Positions 1 to 9,470 of a DNA stretch of 64,000 nt are shown one piece after another; position 1 is the first letter of the stretch, and each line of letters starts with the position of its first letter. The position numbers and the translations under genes were made by a program. The stretch is from Acinetobacter sp. ANC 4173. GTDB taxonomy: Bacteria > Pseudomonadota > Gammaproteobacteria > Pseudomonadales > Moraxellaceae. Where the stretch lies: NCBI RefSeq assembly GCF_004331255.1, contig NZ_SJOF01000007.1, positions 124,001-188,000 of the forward strand. The letters run 5' to 3'. The notes below the pieces were generated by a model. That model saw only the letters and a program-made list of their open reading frames with translations, did not search any database and was not told the DNA's origin.

Positions 1-2379
1 TTAGCGACATTGTACGTTCCCCATATCCAGAAAGCCGTATTGTTGACTAAAATCTGGTAAAACCACCTTACAAACCTTTCCATCTTGTTCTACATAGAGT
101 TGCTGAGATGAAGGGTTTTCAAGATAAATCATCCCGTCACGACCAACAATCGTGTGTTCTGTTGATGCCAAATCTGGCAAAGTATCTTGTACCCAAACAC
201 GACTCCCCATTTTCATTGGTACACCTTGCGGATCTGTTACGCTCAATTGAACAGCACGCATTTTGTAAATTGGAAATTGAATCACCACACCACTCGCGTT
301 ATATGGCACAGCATCTATACGTGTAGTTTCAATTTTATATTCCAAAGGTAAATCTAAAGTATCAATTGAAATATCATTATGCTGATACGGATTTAAAGTA
401 TCGATGAGCATTAAACCCTTCCGATTGGTTTTACCTACTACACGATTTTCTAAACGAACTGGAATATCCGAAACACCTTCGGTTGAAACCACAGCAAAAG
501 AGTTAAGCGATTGCCGCATTGGGAACACTGACTTTTCCATCATCACTAAACTCCCTCGAGCAGAACCGATCAGCGTGGTGTAGTCTTCGGTATTAATCTT
601 AGCGCTTTGTAAACCGAGATCCCATTCACCCTTCTGCGTTTCACGCTGAATCTGACCTTGCAAGCTATAGTTGTTGCTATCACTAAATTCGAGGTTCGAC
701 TGCCAGCCCCAATCATCTTCATTCTGTATTGCTGTTTTACGAATATTGGCAGAAAACTTATTCTGATCTGTGTCCTGTTGCGCATTTAAAGTGGCATTGG
801 TTTGACGATCTAGCGGTATATTTAAAGACAGAAAAAAGGTATTTTCTTGCTCGTTTAAATTTCGGGTCATATTCAACGTTAAATATTTTTTGGAAGGAAA
901 ATAGTAAGACCAGTTAAAAACCAAATATTCATTTTTTGAGTTCTGATTTTTTTGCGCCACATAGCTCCCACCAAATTGACCATAATCCGTATTTACACCT
1001 AAAAAAGCGTGATCTGACTGTTTAACGTAACCATAACCTAGAGCACTTGCTAAATCACCGAAATCTCCATCGCTTTGTTGATGATGCAAGGAGAAATTGA
1101 CATAAGGATTATTCCATTCATAACCTATAGCATATGATTGCCCCAGTTTTTGGTTTAATTCACTAGCGCTATAAGCTCCATTTAGAATGCCCCAACTATT
1201 TGGCAAACGATGCACTACACCAAATCCCGCCAAAGTGACATCATTTGAATATTCAGCATGACTCTCAATAGTCGTATTATTGCTTAAACCCTGTCGCAAT
1301 GTTGCATTGACAACAGGTTCATCTCCATAGCTAAATGATTTAACAGCATAATCAAGTTTATTAACCCCTAAATTAACCTCCCAATCAGATAGGCCTTTTT
1401 GCAACAATTGTGAAGTTCCAAACAATGAGAAATTCACGACGCGCTGCTGGCCATTTAAATCGGTAATCAAAAGCTGCGCATTGCCTGCCCCAGTAATTGA
1501 CGGTGATGCTTGTATATCAAATTGCCCTGGAAGTACCGCACTGGTGCTTTGCTGTATGCCGTTAATTAATAAATCAACTGTCGAAGGTACAAGCACCGAA
1601 CCTTTAAAGGACTCTAGTGGTGATGTCACTTGATACGGTTGTAAATTGAAATTTTTAGCTATTTTTATCCCCGAAATACGGGTTGAACGCGTCCATTCTA
1701 AAGCGCGAGATTGGCTGTCCCCTATAGTCAAACTAATCGCCCGATCGGCAAAATCTTTTTGCCAATACGTATCTAAAATTTGACTTGAAAGCTCATCGGT
1801 CGTTTGGGTTTTGGTATAAGCATGATTGGCAGAAATACTAAATATATTCCCTGTCCCCACGCCAAATAACCGTAATTCATTCCACCCACTTAAAGACCAA
1901 ACATCTTCGGTAGCTTGGGAATAAAGATCATAATTAAATAGCACGCCAGGTTTAATCTGCGCAGGATTGACTTTAGCGGGGGGAATTTGCTCGTAACCTG
2001 AGGTCGTATTTGCCTGCAAAACTTCCATTGGTACTGTTAAGTCAATGTGCTGCTCTGCTGAATTATAGTGATAACTGAGTCCTTTAATTTGCGATAAAGG
2101 AATAAAACCCGTATGGCCTAAAGCATCTGCAGTGCGAATACTTAATTGTAATTCTTGTAGTGTTTCTCGAGAAATTAACAAATCTTGCGGTGTCTGAATA
2201 AAATGTCCGTAGACCGAACTAGATGCTTGATTCAATACTACACTTAAATAGAGTTCTTGCTGATCAACAACATCAGAACTCGGCTGAATCATCTCATTTG
2301 CCAGAATGACTTGTGCGTGTAATGAAGAAGTACATAACAGTGCTCGACATAGAGCACGATGGTAAAGAAACTTGTTCAT
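1..2379 (-). CDS. Outer-membrane usher of an archaic chaperone-usher pilus (CsuD-like)
   Basis: Pilus usher that would form the outer-membrane pore and catalyse subunit polymerisation from chaperone-pilin complexes. About 792 residues with an N-terminal signal peptide ending near the SSLHA segment (residues 18-22), then the long beta-barrel and C-terminal domains usual for the family. The ATG at 2379 is preferred over two upstream TTG codons at 2385 and 2382. It lies 6 bases after the chaperone stop, so the two are co-transcribed. The stop codon is the first triplet of the window, so the gene is complete, but the tip adhesin expected next (CsuE-like) is off the edge. Which archaic pilus type this is was not determined; the usher call itself is firm. 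Confidence 0.9.
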   Translation of the reverse strand: MNKFLYHRALCRALLCTSSLHAQVILANEMIQPSSDVVDQQELYLSVVLNQASSSVYGHFIQTPQDLLISRETLQELQLSIRTADALGHTGFIPLSQIKGLSYHYNSAEQHIDLTVPMEVLQANTTSGYEQIPPAKVNPAQIKPGVLFNYDLYSQATEDVWSLSGWNELRLFGVGTGNIFSISANHAYTKTQTTDELSSQILDTYWQKDFADRAISLTIGDSQSRALEWTRSTRISGIKIAKNFNLQPYQVTSPLESFKGSVLVPSTVDLLINGIQQSTSAVLPGQFDIQASPSITGAGNAQLLITDLNGQQRVVNFSLFGTSQLLQKGLSDWEVNLGVNKLDYAVKSFSYGDEPVVNATLRQGLSNNTTIESHAEYSNDVTLAGFGVVHRLPNSWGILNGAYSASELNQKLGQSYAIGYEWNNPYVNFSLHHQQSDGDFGDLASALGYGYVKQSDHAFLGVNTDYGQFGGSYVAQKNQNSKNEYLVFNWSYYFPSKKYLTLNMTRNLNEQENTFFLSLNIPLDRQTNATLNAQQDTDQNKFSANIRKTAIQNEDDWGWQSNLEFSDSNNYSLQGQIQRETQKGEWDLGLQSAKINTEDYTTLIGSARGSLVMMEKSVFPMRQSLNSFAVVSTEGVSDIPVRLENRVVGKTNRKGLMLIDTLNPYQHNDISIDTLDLPLEYKIETTRIDAVPYNASGVVIQFPIYKMRAVQLSVTDPQGVPMKMGSRVWVQDTLPDLASTEHTIVGRDGMIYLENPSSQQLYVEQDGKVCKVVLPDFSQQYGFLDMGNVQCR

Positions 2380-2385
2380 CAACAA

Positions 2386-3111
2386 TTATGGAATAGATAA
2401 TGTCTGAGCTAAACCATCGGTATTTATTCGCGCTTCAAACTTACCTTTAGGCTGCATTTGAGCATGAAATGGAATATTCCACTGCATGGTTTGACCATTC
2501 AGGACATAGCCTACTAAGCCCTGAATTAAGGGAATTTTTTCACCATTTGGGTTGATATAACTTAATTCACTTAAACGAATATGACTTTTACCATTATTCT
2601 GAACACTAAGTTTATGATTATTATAATTAAAAACCACTTGATCAAGTGAAGTTAAACCACTTTTAGATGGCGTAATTTCTGTCGATTGAATAAATACAGG
2701 AATAGAATATTGCAATAAAAGTTGCAATCCTGTTTGTTGACTATCATGACTCGAGTTCGGCAACTCATCAATCAATAATCGATAAGTCTGTTGCTTAGCC
2801 ATATTTTGCACGTGCATGTTCAATACACGAATCAATTGACGATCACCAGCTTTAATTTCAGTAATTGAAGGGCTTGCCACCAAATCTCTGGAAGCATTTA
2901 GCTGATCTTTCCCTCCTGCCTGAGTCCAACTGAGTACACGTGTTTGTGCTCGAATTGGCTGATCACTGGTATTGGTTAGCCAAATCTCTTTGGCTTTTTC
3001 ACCTGTTGAAAATGTCACGGAAATAGGTGAAACCTGCAAACTCGCAGCTGAAAGATTAAATGAACAAAGTGAAACAATCGCAGCACAAATACTTGGAATA
3101 AATTTGTTCAT
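2386..3111 (-). CDS. Periplasmic pilus assembly chaperone (CsuC-like)
   Basis: Periplasmic chaperone that would donate a strand to pilin subunits and carry them to the usher. About 241 residues: a signal peptide (basic MNK start, hydrophobic stretch, cleavage around residues 22-23), then a PapD-like N-terminal immunoglobulin domain beginning with the typical 'LQVSPISVTF' strand, and a C-terminal domain. The ATG at 3111 is preferred to a GTG at 3123 because it starts a clean signal peptide. It sits between pilin and usher in one operon. Confidence 0.88.
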   Translation of the reverse strand: MNKFIPSICAAIVSLCSFNLSAASLQVSPISVTFSTGEKAKEIWLTNTSDQPIRAQTRVLSWTQAGGKDQLNASRDLVASPSITEIKAGDRQLIRVLNMHVQNMAKQQTYRLLIDELPNSSHDSQQTGLQLLLQYSIPVFIQSTEITPSKSGLTSLDQVVFNYNNHKLSVQNNGKSHIRLSELSYINPNGEKIPLIQGLVGYVLNGQTMQWNIPFHAQMQPKGKFEARINTDGLAQTLSIP

Positions 3112-3144
3112 ATATTGCGTCACTCTGTTTATTTCACTTCAAAC

Positions 3145-3615
3145 TTAGTAAGTTACAGTCGCAACCACGGTATCTACATAGTTACCCGCTTCAACATTGG
3201 TATCGCCAGTCAATTTAGCATAAACGGAAATTGCTTGATCTTTACCGCTACCAGTTTTTCCTAATAAATTGATTGCATCCCATTCTGTTTTACGTGCTGC
3301 ATCTTGATACAATTTATACGGAACTGTGCTGGTTGATCCAGTATTTGTATTCTTCATTGCGCCCGTACCGGCTAGGGCAATTTTATACGGTGTATTCAAT
3401 GTGCAGGTCACATTCAATTGACCCGTAGCACTGCTATCAGTATTGGTCGAACGATCTACAGCACCGAACACTACATCATCTTTAGAAGTAAATTTACAAG
3501 ATTCATTCACAGTAATTTTGACTTGAAACTGTGTGGTATCAGTTCCTGCAGCATGAGCAGCAATAGAAGAAAATGCAAAAGTAGCAATAACTGAAGAAAG
3601 AATGATTTTTTTCAT
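3145..3615 (-). CDS. Spore-coat-U-domain (SCPU) fimbrial major subunit
   Basis: Secreted pilin of the archaic chaperone-usher class (CsuA/B family). It has 156 residues with a 22-residue signal peptide ending in AAHA. The mature part holds two cysteines (C40 and C71) expected to form the family's disulfide, and ends in the beta-strand 'VDTVVATVTY'. A purine-rich GGGGTTG lies before the ATG. It is the first gene of a pilin-chaperone-usher operon. The Csu system of A. baumannii has several pilin genes, but here only one precedes the chaperone, so this is a reduced variant unless more subunits lie past the usher. Confidence 0.87.
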   Translation of the reverse strand: MKKIILSSVIATFAFSSIAAHAAGTDTTQFQVKITVNESCKFTSKDDVVFGAVDRSTNTDSSATGQLNVTCTLNTPYKIALAGTGAMKNTNTGSTSTVPYKLYQDAARKTEWDAINLLGKTGSGKDQAISVYAKLTGDTNVEAGNYVDTVVATVTY

Positions 3616-3762
3616 AAAACAACCCCAAAAAAGTGACTTATGACACAGTTACACAAGAATGGTTGGCATTATATCGCTCATTTATTGTCTGTAAAGGTTT
3701 TTTTATATATTTTAACCACATGAAAAATATCTTTTAAATTCCCAAAATAAAGTACTTGATAT

Positions 3763-3784
3763 AAAAAAACGCCCCGAAGGGCGC
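3763..3784 (-). terminator. Rho-independent terminator after the acyl-CoA ligase gene
   Basis: Read on the minus strand, GCGCCC-TTCG-GGGCGT is followed directly by a run of T. It lies 30 bases after the ligase stop and closes the operon transcribed from about 7.6 kb. Confidence 0.85.
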
Positions 3785-3814
3785 AAGAGCAAAATTAATC
3801 TAGTTCAAAAAGTA

Positions 3815-5458
3815 TTAGCACGCTCGCTGTATTTGCTGTAACGCAATCTCTTGCTGTTTTAAAAGATTACGTTGGATTTTACCGCTGGATGTTTTAGGTA
3901 GGCTTTCTACAAATTCAATTTCTTTTGGATAAGCGTGTTTCGATAAGCGGGAGCGAACATATTGCTGTAATTTTTGATCCAAATGTTCACTCGGCAGATA
4001 TTGTGGTTTCAAGACAACAAATGCTTTCACAATTTCGGTACGCTCTGGATCTGGCTTACCAATCACAGCAGACTCCAGCACTTCCTCACACTCTAATAAT
4101 GTACTTTCAACATCAAAAGGCCCCACACGATAGCCTGACGTTGTAATGACATCATCATCACGTCCAATAAAGTCTATACCGCCGAACTCATTCAGTTGAA
4201 CCATATCACCTGTCAAATAATAGTTTCCTACAAAGGATTTACGATTCTGTCCATCATAGCCCTTGAACCAGAATAAAGCGGATTGTGAACAATCGATTGC
4301 CAAAGTCCCCACTTCTCCCTGTTTTACTTCCTGATGCTGTGCATTCAGGACTGCGAAGCGATGCCCAGGGATGGCAAAGCCCGCAGAACCTACTTTTTTC
4401 GGATGTGCTAATGCATGATGATTCGCAATGACCATTCCAAGTTCTGTTTGACCATATTGATCATAAATATTGACGTCTAAATCATGATTAAACCAATGAA
4501 TCACTTCTGGCGTCAGTGGTTCACCTGCACTACTCACCACACGTAAATGTTGTTTAATTGACGCATTAAATTTCTCTTTGAATCCAAAGAACATTCGAAA
4601 AGCGGTCGGTGAACCCGTCAAATTAGAAACTTTATGTTTTTGAATTACTTCAATGGCTTGATCTACATTAAATGCGCGTTCATCCATAATAATGCTATGA
4701 CCTAAACTGAGCGGACCTGTAATACCATAATACAAACCATAAGCCCAACCTGGATCTGCCAGATTCCAAAAAGAATCTTCTTCACGCAAATCTACAGCAT
4801 GGGTCATATAGCCTTTAAAGGCTAAAATCGCACGTAATGGTACTGGAACCGATTTCGCCAAACCCGTCGTACCCGAGGTAAACATCATCAAAAAATCATC
4901 ATCAAAATGCCGCATTACCGCAGGACATTCTGCATCTTTCGCATTAAGTTCTTGCCAAAAATCTGGATCGGTTTTAAGGCTGTGTTTGTCACGATGTACA
5001 GTCAGAATTTGAGCAACATGGGTATGATTCAGCTTAGATCGTTGTTCAGAATTAGTGACTATGAGTTTTGTTTTAGCAACCTCAATACGATGCTCAATCG
5101 CCTTAGACTCAAATGCAGTAAATAAAGGCTGATAAATTGCACCAATACGCCAAGTCGCTAACACAGTAATCAATAACTCGGGGGTTCGTGGCAAAAGCCC
5201 TGCAATACAATCCCCCGCCTGAATTCCAGATTGCAGGAAATAGTTTGCCAATTTACCTGAAGCTTCATTTAACTGTTCAAAGCTCCAACGCTCCGACTCA
5301 CCCTGTTTACCTTCCCAGATTAAAGCCGTTTTATGCTGTCCCAAATAACGAGCACAACATTCAACATAAGCATTTAGGGCTTGCGGAGTTCCAACTAAAT
5401 GATCTTGAATTGCTTTTTCAAGACTAAATTCTTGATGGGCTTCTACTAACGTCTTCAT
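3815..5458 (-). CDS. AMP-forming acyl-CoA synthetase (acetyl-CoA synthetase-like)
   Basis: Adenylate-forming ligase that would activate a short or branched carboxylic acid to its CoA thioester. 547 residues. The nucleotide-binding loop FTSGTTGLAK is at 193-202; the hinge region includes 'YLTGD' and 'GRDDDVITTSGYRVGP'; the catalytic lysine of the C-terminal PKTSSGK motif is K527. The ATG at 5458 has a good AGGAAGAGG ribosome site, whereas an upstream extension starts at a TTG. It is the last gene of an operon with an acyl-CoA dehydrogenase and an SDR, so it probably feeds a beta-oxidation-like route. The acid used cannot be read from the sequence. Confidence 0.85.
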   Translation of the reverse strand: MKTLVEAHQEFSLEKAIQDHLVGTPQALNAYVECCARYLGQHKTALIWEGKQGESERWSFEQLNEASGKLANYFLQSGIQAGDCIAGLLPRTPELLITVLATWRIGAIYQPLFTAFESKAIEHRIEVAKTKLIVTNSEQRSKLNHTHVAQILTVHRDKHSLKTDPDFWQELNAKDAECPAVMRHFDDDFLMMFTSGTTGLAKSVPVPLRAILAFKGYMTHAVDLREEDSFWNLADPGWAYGLYYGITGPLSLGHSIIMDERAFNVDQAIEVIQKHKVSNLTGSPTAFRMFFGFKEKFNASIKQHLRVVSSAGEPLTPEVIHWFNHDLDVNIYDQYGQTELGMVIANHHALAHPKKVGSAGFAIPGHRFAVLNAQHQEVKQGEVGTLAIDCSQSALFWFKGYDGQNRKSFVGNYYLTGDMVQLNEFGGIDFIGRDDDVITTSGYRVGPFDVESTLLECEEVLESAVIGKPDPERTEIVKAFVVLKPQYLPSEHLDQKLQQYVRSRLSKHAYPKEIEFVESLPKTSSGKIQRNLLKQQEIALQQIQRAC

Positions 5459-5654
5459 GACTACAACCTCTTCCTTGCACAAAGCTCCTCGCCTTGTATT
5501 TTTAGCTTTTATTGTTTTCCACAATCTATTTTAGAATTGGGTGATCTGTACTTAGCTAATCATGCCTTGAAGGATGCATCAATTTCCAAATCCATCAATC
5601 TGATTGCTGTTTTATGCACATTAAGAACACAACGTCTCAATGTGCAAATTTGGT

Positions 5655-6791
5655 TTAAACTTGGGTAATCTCTCGAGCAATCAACAGTCTTTGTATATCG
5701 GATGCACCTTCATAAATTTGGCTAACACGCACATCACGATAAATACGTTCCACTGGAAAATCATTCACATAGCCATAGCCACCATAAATTTGAATCGCGT
5801 CGGAACAAACTCTTTCTGCCATAGTAGATGCAAACAATTTAGCCATTGAGGCTTCTTTTAGACAGGGCTGTCCCGCATCTTTTAAACTTGCAGCATGCAA
5901 AATCAGTTGTCGTGCTGCTTCAATTTGTGTTGCCATGTCGGCCAAACGGAAAGCCACAGCTTGATGCTGTACCAACTCCACCCCAAAAGTCTTACGTTCA
6001 TTGGCGTATTCAATGGCCGAATCTAAAGCCGCACGAGCCATACCGACAGACTGCGCCGCAATACCAATACGGCCCGATTCTAAGTTGGATAATGCTATCT
6101 TGTAGCCTTGACCCTCTTCACCCAATATATTTTCCGCAGGAATTCGGCAATTCTCAAACACAATAGTGGCTGTATCTGAACAATGCTGCCCCATTTTTTC
6201 CTCAATTCGCGATACGATATACCCCGAGGTATCCGTTGGTACGAGGAAGCAAGAAATGCCTTTTTTCCCTGCGGATTGATCCGTCACAGCAAAAACAATT
6301 GCTAACTGTGCATACTTGCCTGTGGTAATAAACTGCTTGGTTCCATTTAATACCCACATGTCTCCATCACGCTCTGCACGACATTGCAATGCTCCCGCAT
6401 CAGAACCTGCTTGTGGCTCAGTTAAACAAAAACATCCTAGCCAATCTCCTGTTGCCAATTTTGCTAGATATTTCTGTTTTTGTTGTTCTGTACCATATTT
6501 ATAGGTAATGCCACATGGCAATGAGTTTTGTACACTAACAATCGTGGAAATTGCACCGTCACCTGCTGCAATTTCTTCAATGGCTAAGACCAGTGAGACA
6601 TAATCCAGACCTGCACCACCCCATTCGAGTGGTATGGTCATACCCAATGCTCCCAATTCACCCAACTGCTTTAATTCTTCGGCAGGAAATTGCCCAGTTC
6701 TATCACGCTCAGCCGCAGTAGGTTTCAGTTGTGTCTGCGAAAAATCGCGCAGCATCTCCTGAACCATTTTTTGCTCATCATTTAAAATCAT
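5655..6791 (-). CDS. Acyl-CoA dehydrogenase (short/branched-chain type)
   Basis: FAD enzyme expected to introduce an alpha-beta double bond into an acyl-CoA. 378 residues, the usual length of the short-chain group. The catalytic base is E361 in the motif IYEGASDIQ near the C terminus; 'CLTEPQAGSDAG' is the flavin/substrate-binding segment. The gene follows the SDR by 81 bases and precedes the CoA ligase. This combination resembles the dehydrogenation and 3-hydroxyacyl-CoA steps of isoleucine or short-chain fatty acid breakdown. The exact substrate is inferred only from neighbours. Confidence 0.88.
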   Translation of the reverse strand: MILNDEQKMVQEMLRDFSQTQLKPTAAERDRTGQFPAEELKQLGELGALGMTIPLEWGGAGLDYVSLVLAIEEIAAGDGAISTIVSVQNSLPCGITYKYGTEQQKQKYLAKLATGDWLGCFCLTEPQAGSDAGALQCRAERDGDMWVLNGTKQFITTGKYAQLAIVFAVTDQSAGKKGISCFLVPTDTSGYIVSRIEEKMGQHCSDTATIVFENCRIPAENILGEEGQGYKIALSNLESGRIGIAAQSVGMARAALDSAIEYANERKTFGVELVQHQAVAFRLADMATQIEAARQLILHAASLKDAGQPCLKEASMAKLFASTMAERVCSDAIQIYGGYGYVNDFPVERIYRDVRVSQIYEGASDIQRLLIAREITQV

Positions 6792-6872
6792 GTAAATACT
6801 CTTATTTGTTCTCTATTCTGTCTGTTGCACATCCGAATTGTGCGAACTTATTATCTATGCACGTATTTAGTT

Positions 6873-7643
6873 TTATTTCGGCGCCATACGAATCGCACCA
6901 TCTAGACGAATCACTTCGCCATTCAAATACGTATTTTCAACAATGTGTCCAACCAGACTGGCAAATTCTTCTGGTTTGGCCAAACGTGGTGGAAACGGCA
7001 CCATTTGTCCTAAAGCGTCTTGCACGTTTTGTGGCATACCTTTAAGCATCGGGGTTTCCATAATGCCGGGGGCAATGGTCATTACACGTATCGCATTACG
7101 CGACAGTTCACGTGCAAGCGGTAAAGTCATGGCCACAATTGCACCTTTTGAAGCTGAATAAGCCGCCTGACCAATTTGACCATCGTATGCAGCAACGGAA
7201 GCTGTATTAATAATCACGCCTCGATCTTCTTCATCATTTTTCAATTCATATTTCGCCATCAATTCCACAGCAAAACGAATCATATTAAAGCTACCTGTGA
7301 CATTCACCTCTAGGACTTTTTGAAACATCGCCAAGTCATGTAAACCATCACGCACTAATATTTTTGCTGACGGCGCAATGCCAGCACAATTGACCAAGCC
7401 ATTCAGTTGACCAAAATCTTGCTCTACATTTAAAAAGAAAGATTTCACGGTATGTTCATTGGTGACATCTAAAGGGTAAAACTTCGCGTTTTCACCCAAA
7501 TGTTGTTTTAAGGCATAGCCCAGTTCTTGATTCATATCGACAAAAGCAACACGGGCACCTGCATGTATCAGATATTTAACCGTTGCTGCACCTAAACCCG
7601 AAGCACCACCTGTGACCACAAAAACTTTATTCTGAATTTTCAT
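6873..7643 (-). CDS. 3-hydroxyacyl-CoA dehydrogenase of the SDR family (HSD17B10-like)
   Basis: NAD-dependent short-chain dehydrogenase. 256 residues, with TGGASGLG at 11-18 for the cofactor, NTAS ending at S149, and the catalytic YxxxK at Y162/K166. The internal insertion 'KYELKNDEEDRG' and the ending 'NGEVIRLDGAIRMAPK' fit the type II 3-hydroxyacyl-CoA dehydrogenase group, which also oxidises 2-methyl-3-hydroxybutyryl-CoA. First gene of the acyl-CoA operon, divergent from an AraC-type regulator only about 95 bases away, which suggests local control. Confidence 0.85.
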   Translation of the reverse strand: MKIQNKVFVVTGGASGLGAATVKYLIHAGARVAFVDMNQELGYALKQHLGENAKFYPLDVTNEHTVKSFFLNVEQDFGQLNGLVNCAGIAPSAKILVRDGLHDLAMFQKVLEVNVTGSFNMIRFAVELMAKYELKNDEEDRGVIINTASVAAYDGQIGQAAYSASKGAIVAMTLPLARELSRNAIRVMTIAPGIMETPMLKGMPQNVQDALGQMVPFPPRLAKPEEFASLVGHIVENTYLNGEVIRLDGAIRMAPK

Positions 7644-7737
7644 TTCCCTGTCCTATCTTTTTTAAGTTCATACTCGACTTTAGCTTCAGAGTAAACACTG
7701 TCAAGCTTGAGTACAATTTCCAAATATTGCATTATTA

Positions 7738-8802
7738 ATGATGGATTTGGACAGTGGAATGTCGAAAGATTTGGATTTTTACATGCGCGAACAACAATTA
7801 TTTTTTGACAAAGGCAGCATTTCAATGACCTTGGTACAAGAGGCAGTACTTTCTGCACACCACCAAGGACTCAATATTCAGGAAATTTTACACAGTGCAG
7901 GCATCCCCACAGAATTAATGCAATCCAATAAAGCTCGGGTTTCTATTTCACAATATGCCCAACTTTGGATTGAACTGGCTAATCGTATGGATGATGAGTT
8001 TTTTGGTATGGATTACCACGCTGTGCGACGTGGTAGCTATCAATTTATTTCTAAAGCCGTTATGCAGAACGAAACGCTTGAAAAAGCACTTAAAGATATT
8101 TTGAAATTCTTCAATTTAATTTTAGATGATTTCCAAAGCGAATTAATTCTTGAGCAACATATTGCACGGATTATTATTCATGATAAAAAGCAGCCAAAGC
8201 GCATGTTCAGTTATGCGACTTATCTGATGTTAATTCATACTTTAATGTGTTGGTTAGCCAGTCAACGTATTCCTCTCAACTTAATCCAACTCAAGTGCGA
8301 AAAACCGATAACAGATGAAGATTACCGTATTCGGTTCTGTTCCAACATTGTCTATTTTGCAGAACAAAACGTTGTAGAATTTGATCGAGACTATTTAAAT
8401 ATTAAGATTAAGCAGGATAAAAAATCGTGGTATGAGTTCATTTCACAAACGCCACATAATCTCTTGGTCCGTTTTAAAAACCCACATGCGCTCAGCACTC
8501 AAGTTCGTAAATACTTACTGCAAGCCCCGCCTTCGGAGTGGATTGAACTGAATGCATTGGCACAACAGCTCAATATGTCTGAAGCAACGGTGCGCCGCCG
8601 ACTTAATAGTGAAGGCTGTAATTATCAACAATTAAAAAATGATATTCGTCGCGATACAGCCATTGAACTTTTAACTAAAACCGATAAACCACTACATGAA
8701 ATTAGTGATGAACTGTATTTTCATGACCCAAGTGCTTTCCATCGTGCTTTTAAAAAATGGACGGGGCTAAGTCCTGGTGCTTATCGTCAATCGAAAGAAT
8801 AA
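7738..8802 (+). CDS. AraC-family regulator with an Arabinose_bd-type N-terminal domain (OruR-like)
   Basis: Transcription regulator. The N-terminal two thirds resemble the ligand-sensing domain of the OruR/ArgR-like AraC group. The last 100 residues are a double helix-turn-helix with 'MSEATVRRRLNSEGCNYQQLK' split over helix one and the closing signature 'FHDPSAFHRAFKKWTGLSPGAYR' (quoted in parts). Divergently placed next to the SDR-dehydrogenase-ligase operon, its likely target. The start is uncertain: the ATG at 7738 has no ribosome site, while ATG 7756 has TTGGAC about 8 bases upstream. Confidence 0.82.
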   Translation: MMDLDSGMSKDLDFYMREQQLFFDKGSISMTLVQEAVLSAHHQGLNIQEILHSAGIPTELMQSNKARVSISQYAQLWIELANRMDDEFFGMDYHAVRRGSYQFISKAVMQNETLEKALKDILKFFNLILDDFQSELILEQHIARIIIHDKKQPKRMFSYATYLMLIHTLMCWLASQRIPLNLIQLKCEKPITDEDYRIRFCSNIVYFAEQNVVEFDRDYLNIKIKQDKKSWYEFISQTPHNLLVRFKNPHALSTQVRKYLLQAPPSEWIELNALAQQLNMSEATVRRRLNSEGCNYQQLKNDIRRDTAIELLTKTDKPLHEISDELYFHDPSAFHRAFKKWTGLSPGAYRQSKE

Positions 8803-8982
8803 ACATGCTCACAAAGAAATGATAAAGCCATAACTTTTTTATTACTGCTCAGTCATCTAGATTGAATTGCAAATTGCGCCATATTAGTATATTTTTCACT
8901 CAATTCTAAAGCATAGTTTTATGCTTATTTTCGGCTGTACTCTTCCTGTTTTATTTATCGCCTTAACTTAAAGGTAAACGTT

Positions 8983-9333
8983 ATGTTTAAGATGATTGAT
9001 GTACTTGATCAAAATCTCGTGCAAAATTTCACCCATTCTCTGAACTCCCCAACAGCATTAGATGAATTATTTAGTCAAAGCCTGCTCAATATTTCTGAAG
9101 TTGAGCTACAAAATGTGATTGCTCAATTTTTTTCGCAACATGATGCTATGGCAAAAGCGAAGGCACTCGAGCTAAGCGATGAAGCTATTCTGCGCTTAAA
9201 AACAGGTGAAAATCTGACTCAAGGCACAATGCTTACTCATACCTCTAAAATTGTCGCGCTTTGTTTAGCAGAAGAAATTGATGCGTTATCGAAAGTTGAG
9301 ATTTCCGAAATTCCAGCGGATTATTTCGTTTAG
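8983..9333 (+). CDS. Conserved hypothetical protein, 116 residues
   Basis: I do not recognise a named family. It is a soluble, acidic, largely helical protein with no signal peptide, membrane segment or cysteine cluster. The ATG has an AAAGGT ribosome site 6 bases upstream and a strong terminator follows, so it is a single-gene unit. Codon use looks like its neighbours, which argues for a real gene. Confidence 0.7.
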   Translation: MFKMIDVLDQNLVQNFTHSLNSPTALDELFSQSLLNISEVELQNVIAQFFSQHDAMAKAKALELSDEAILRLKTGENLTQGTMLTHTSKIVALCLAEEIDALSKVEISEIPADYFV

Positions 9334-9362
9334 TACATTATTTTAGCTATTAGAATGAAGTG

Positions 9363-9392
9363 GAAAAGACGACATTGTTGCCGTCTTTTCTT
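9363..9392 (+). terminator. Rho-independent terminator after the 116-residue gene
   Basis: AAAAGACG and CGTCTTTT arms around a short loop, ending in T-rich sequence, 30 bases after the stop. Confidence 0.85.
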
Positions 9393-9470
9393 ATAAATGA
9401 CTTCACTATCTCTTGCACAGCACAGTTTGTCTATGGAACACTGTCGTTGTGATAGAGATGGTATAGATCA

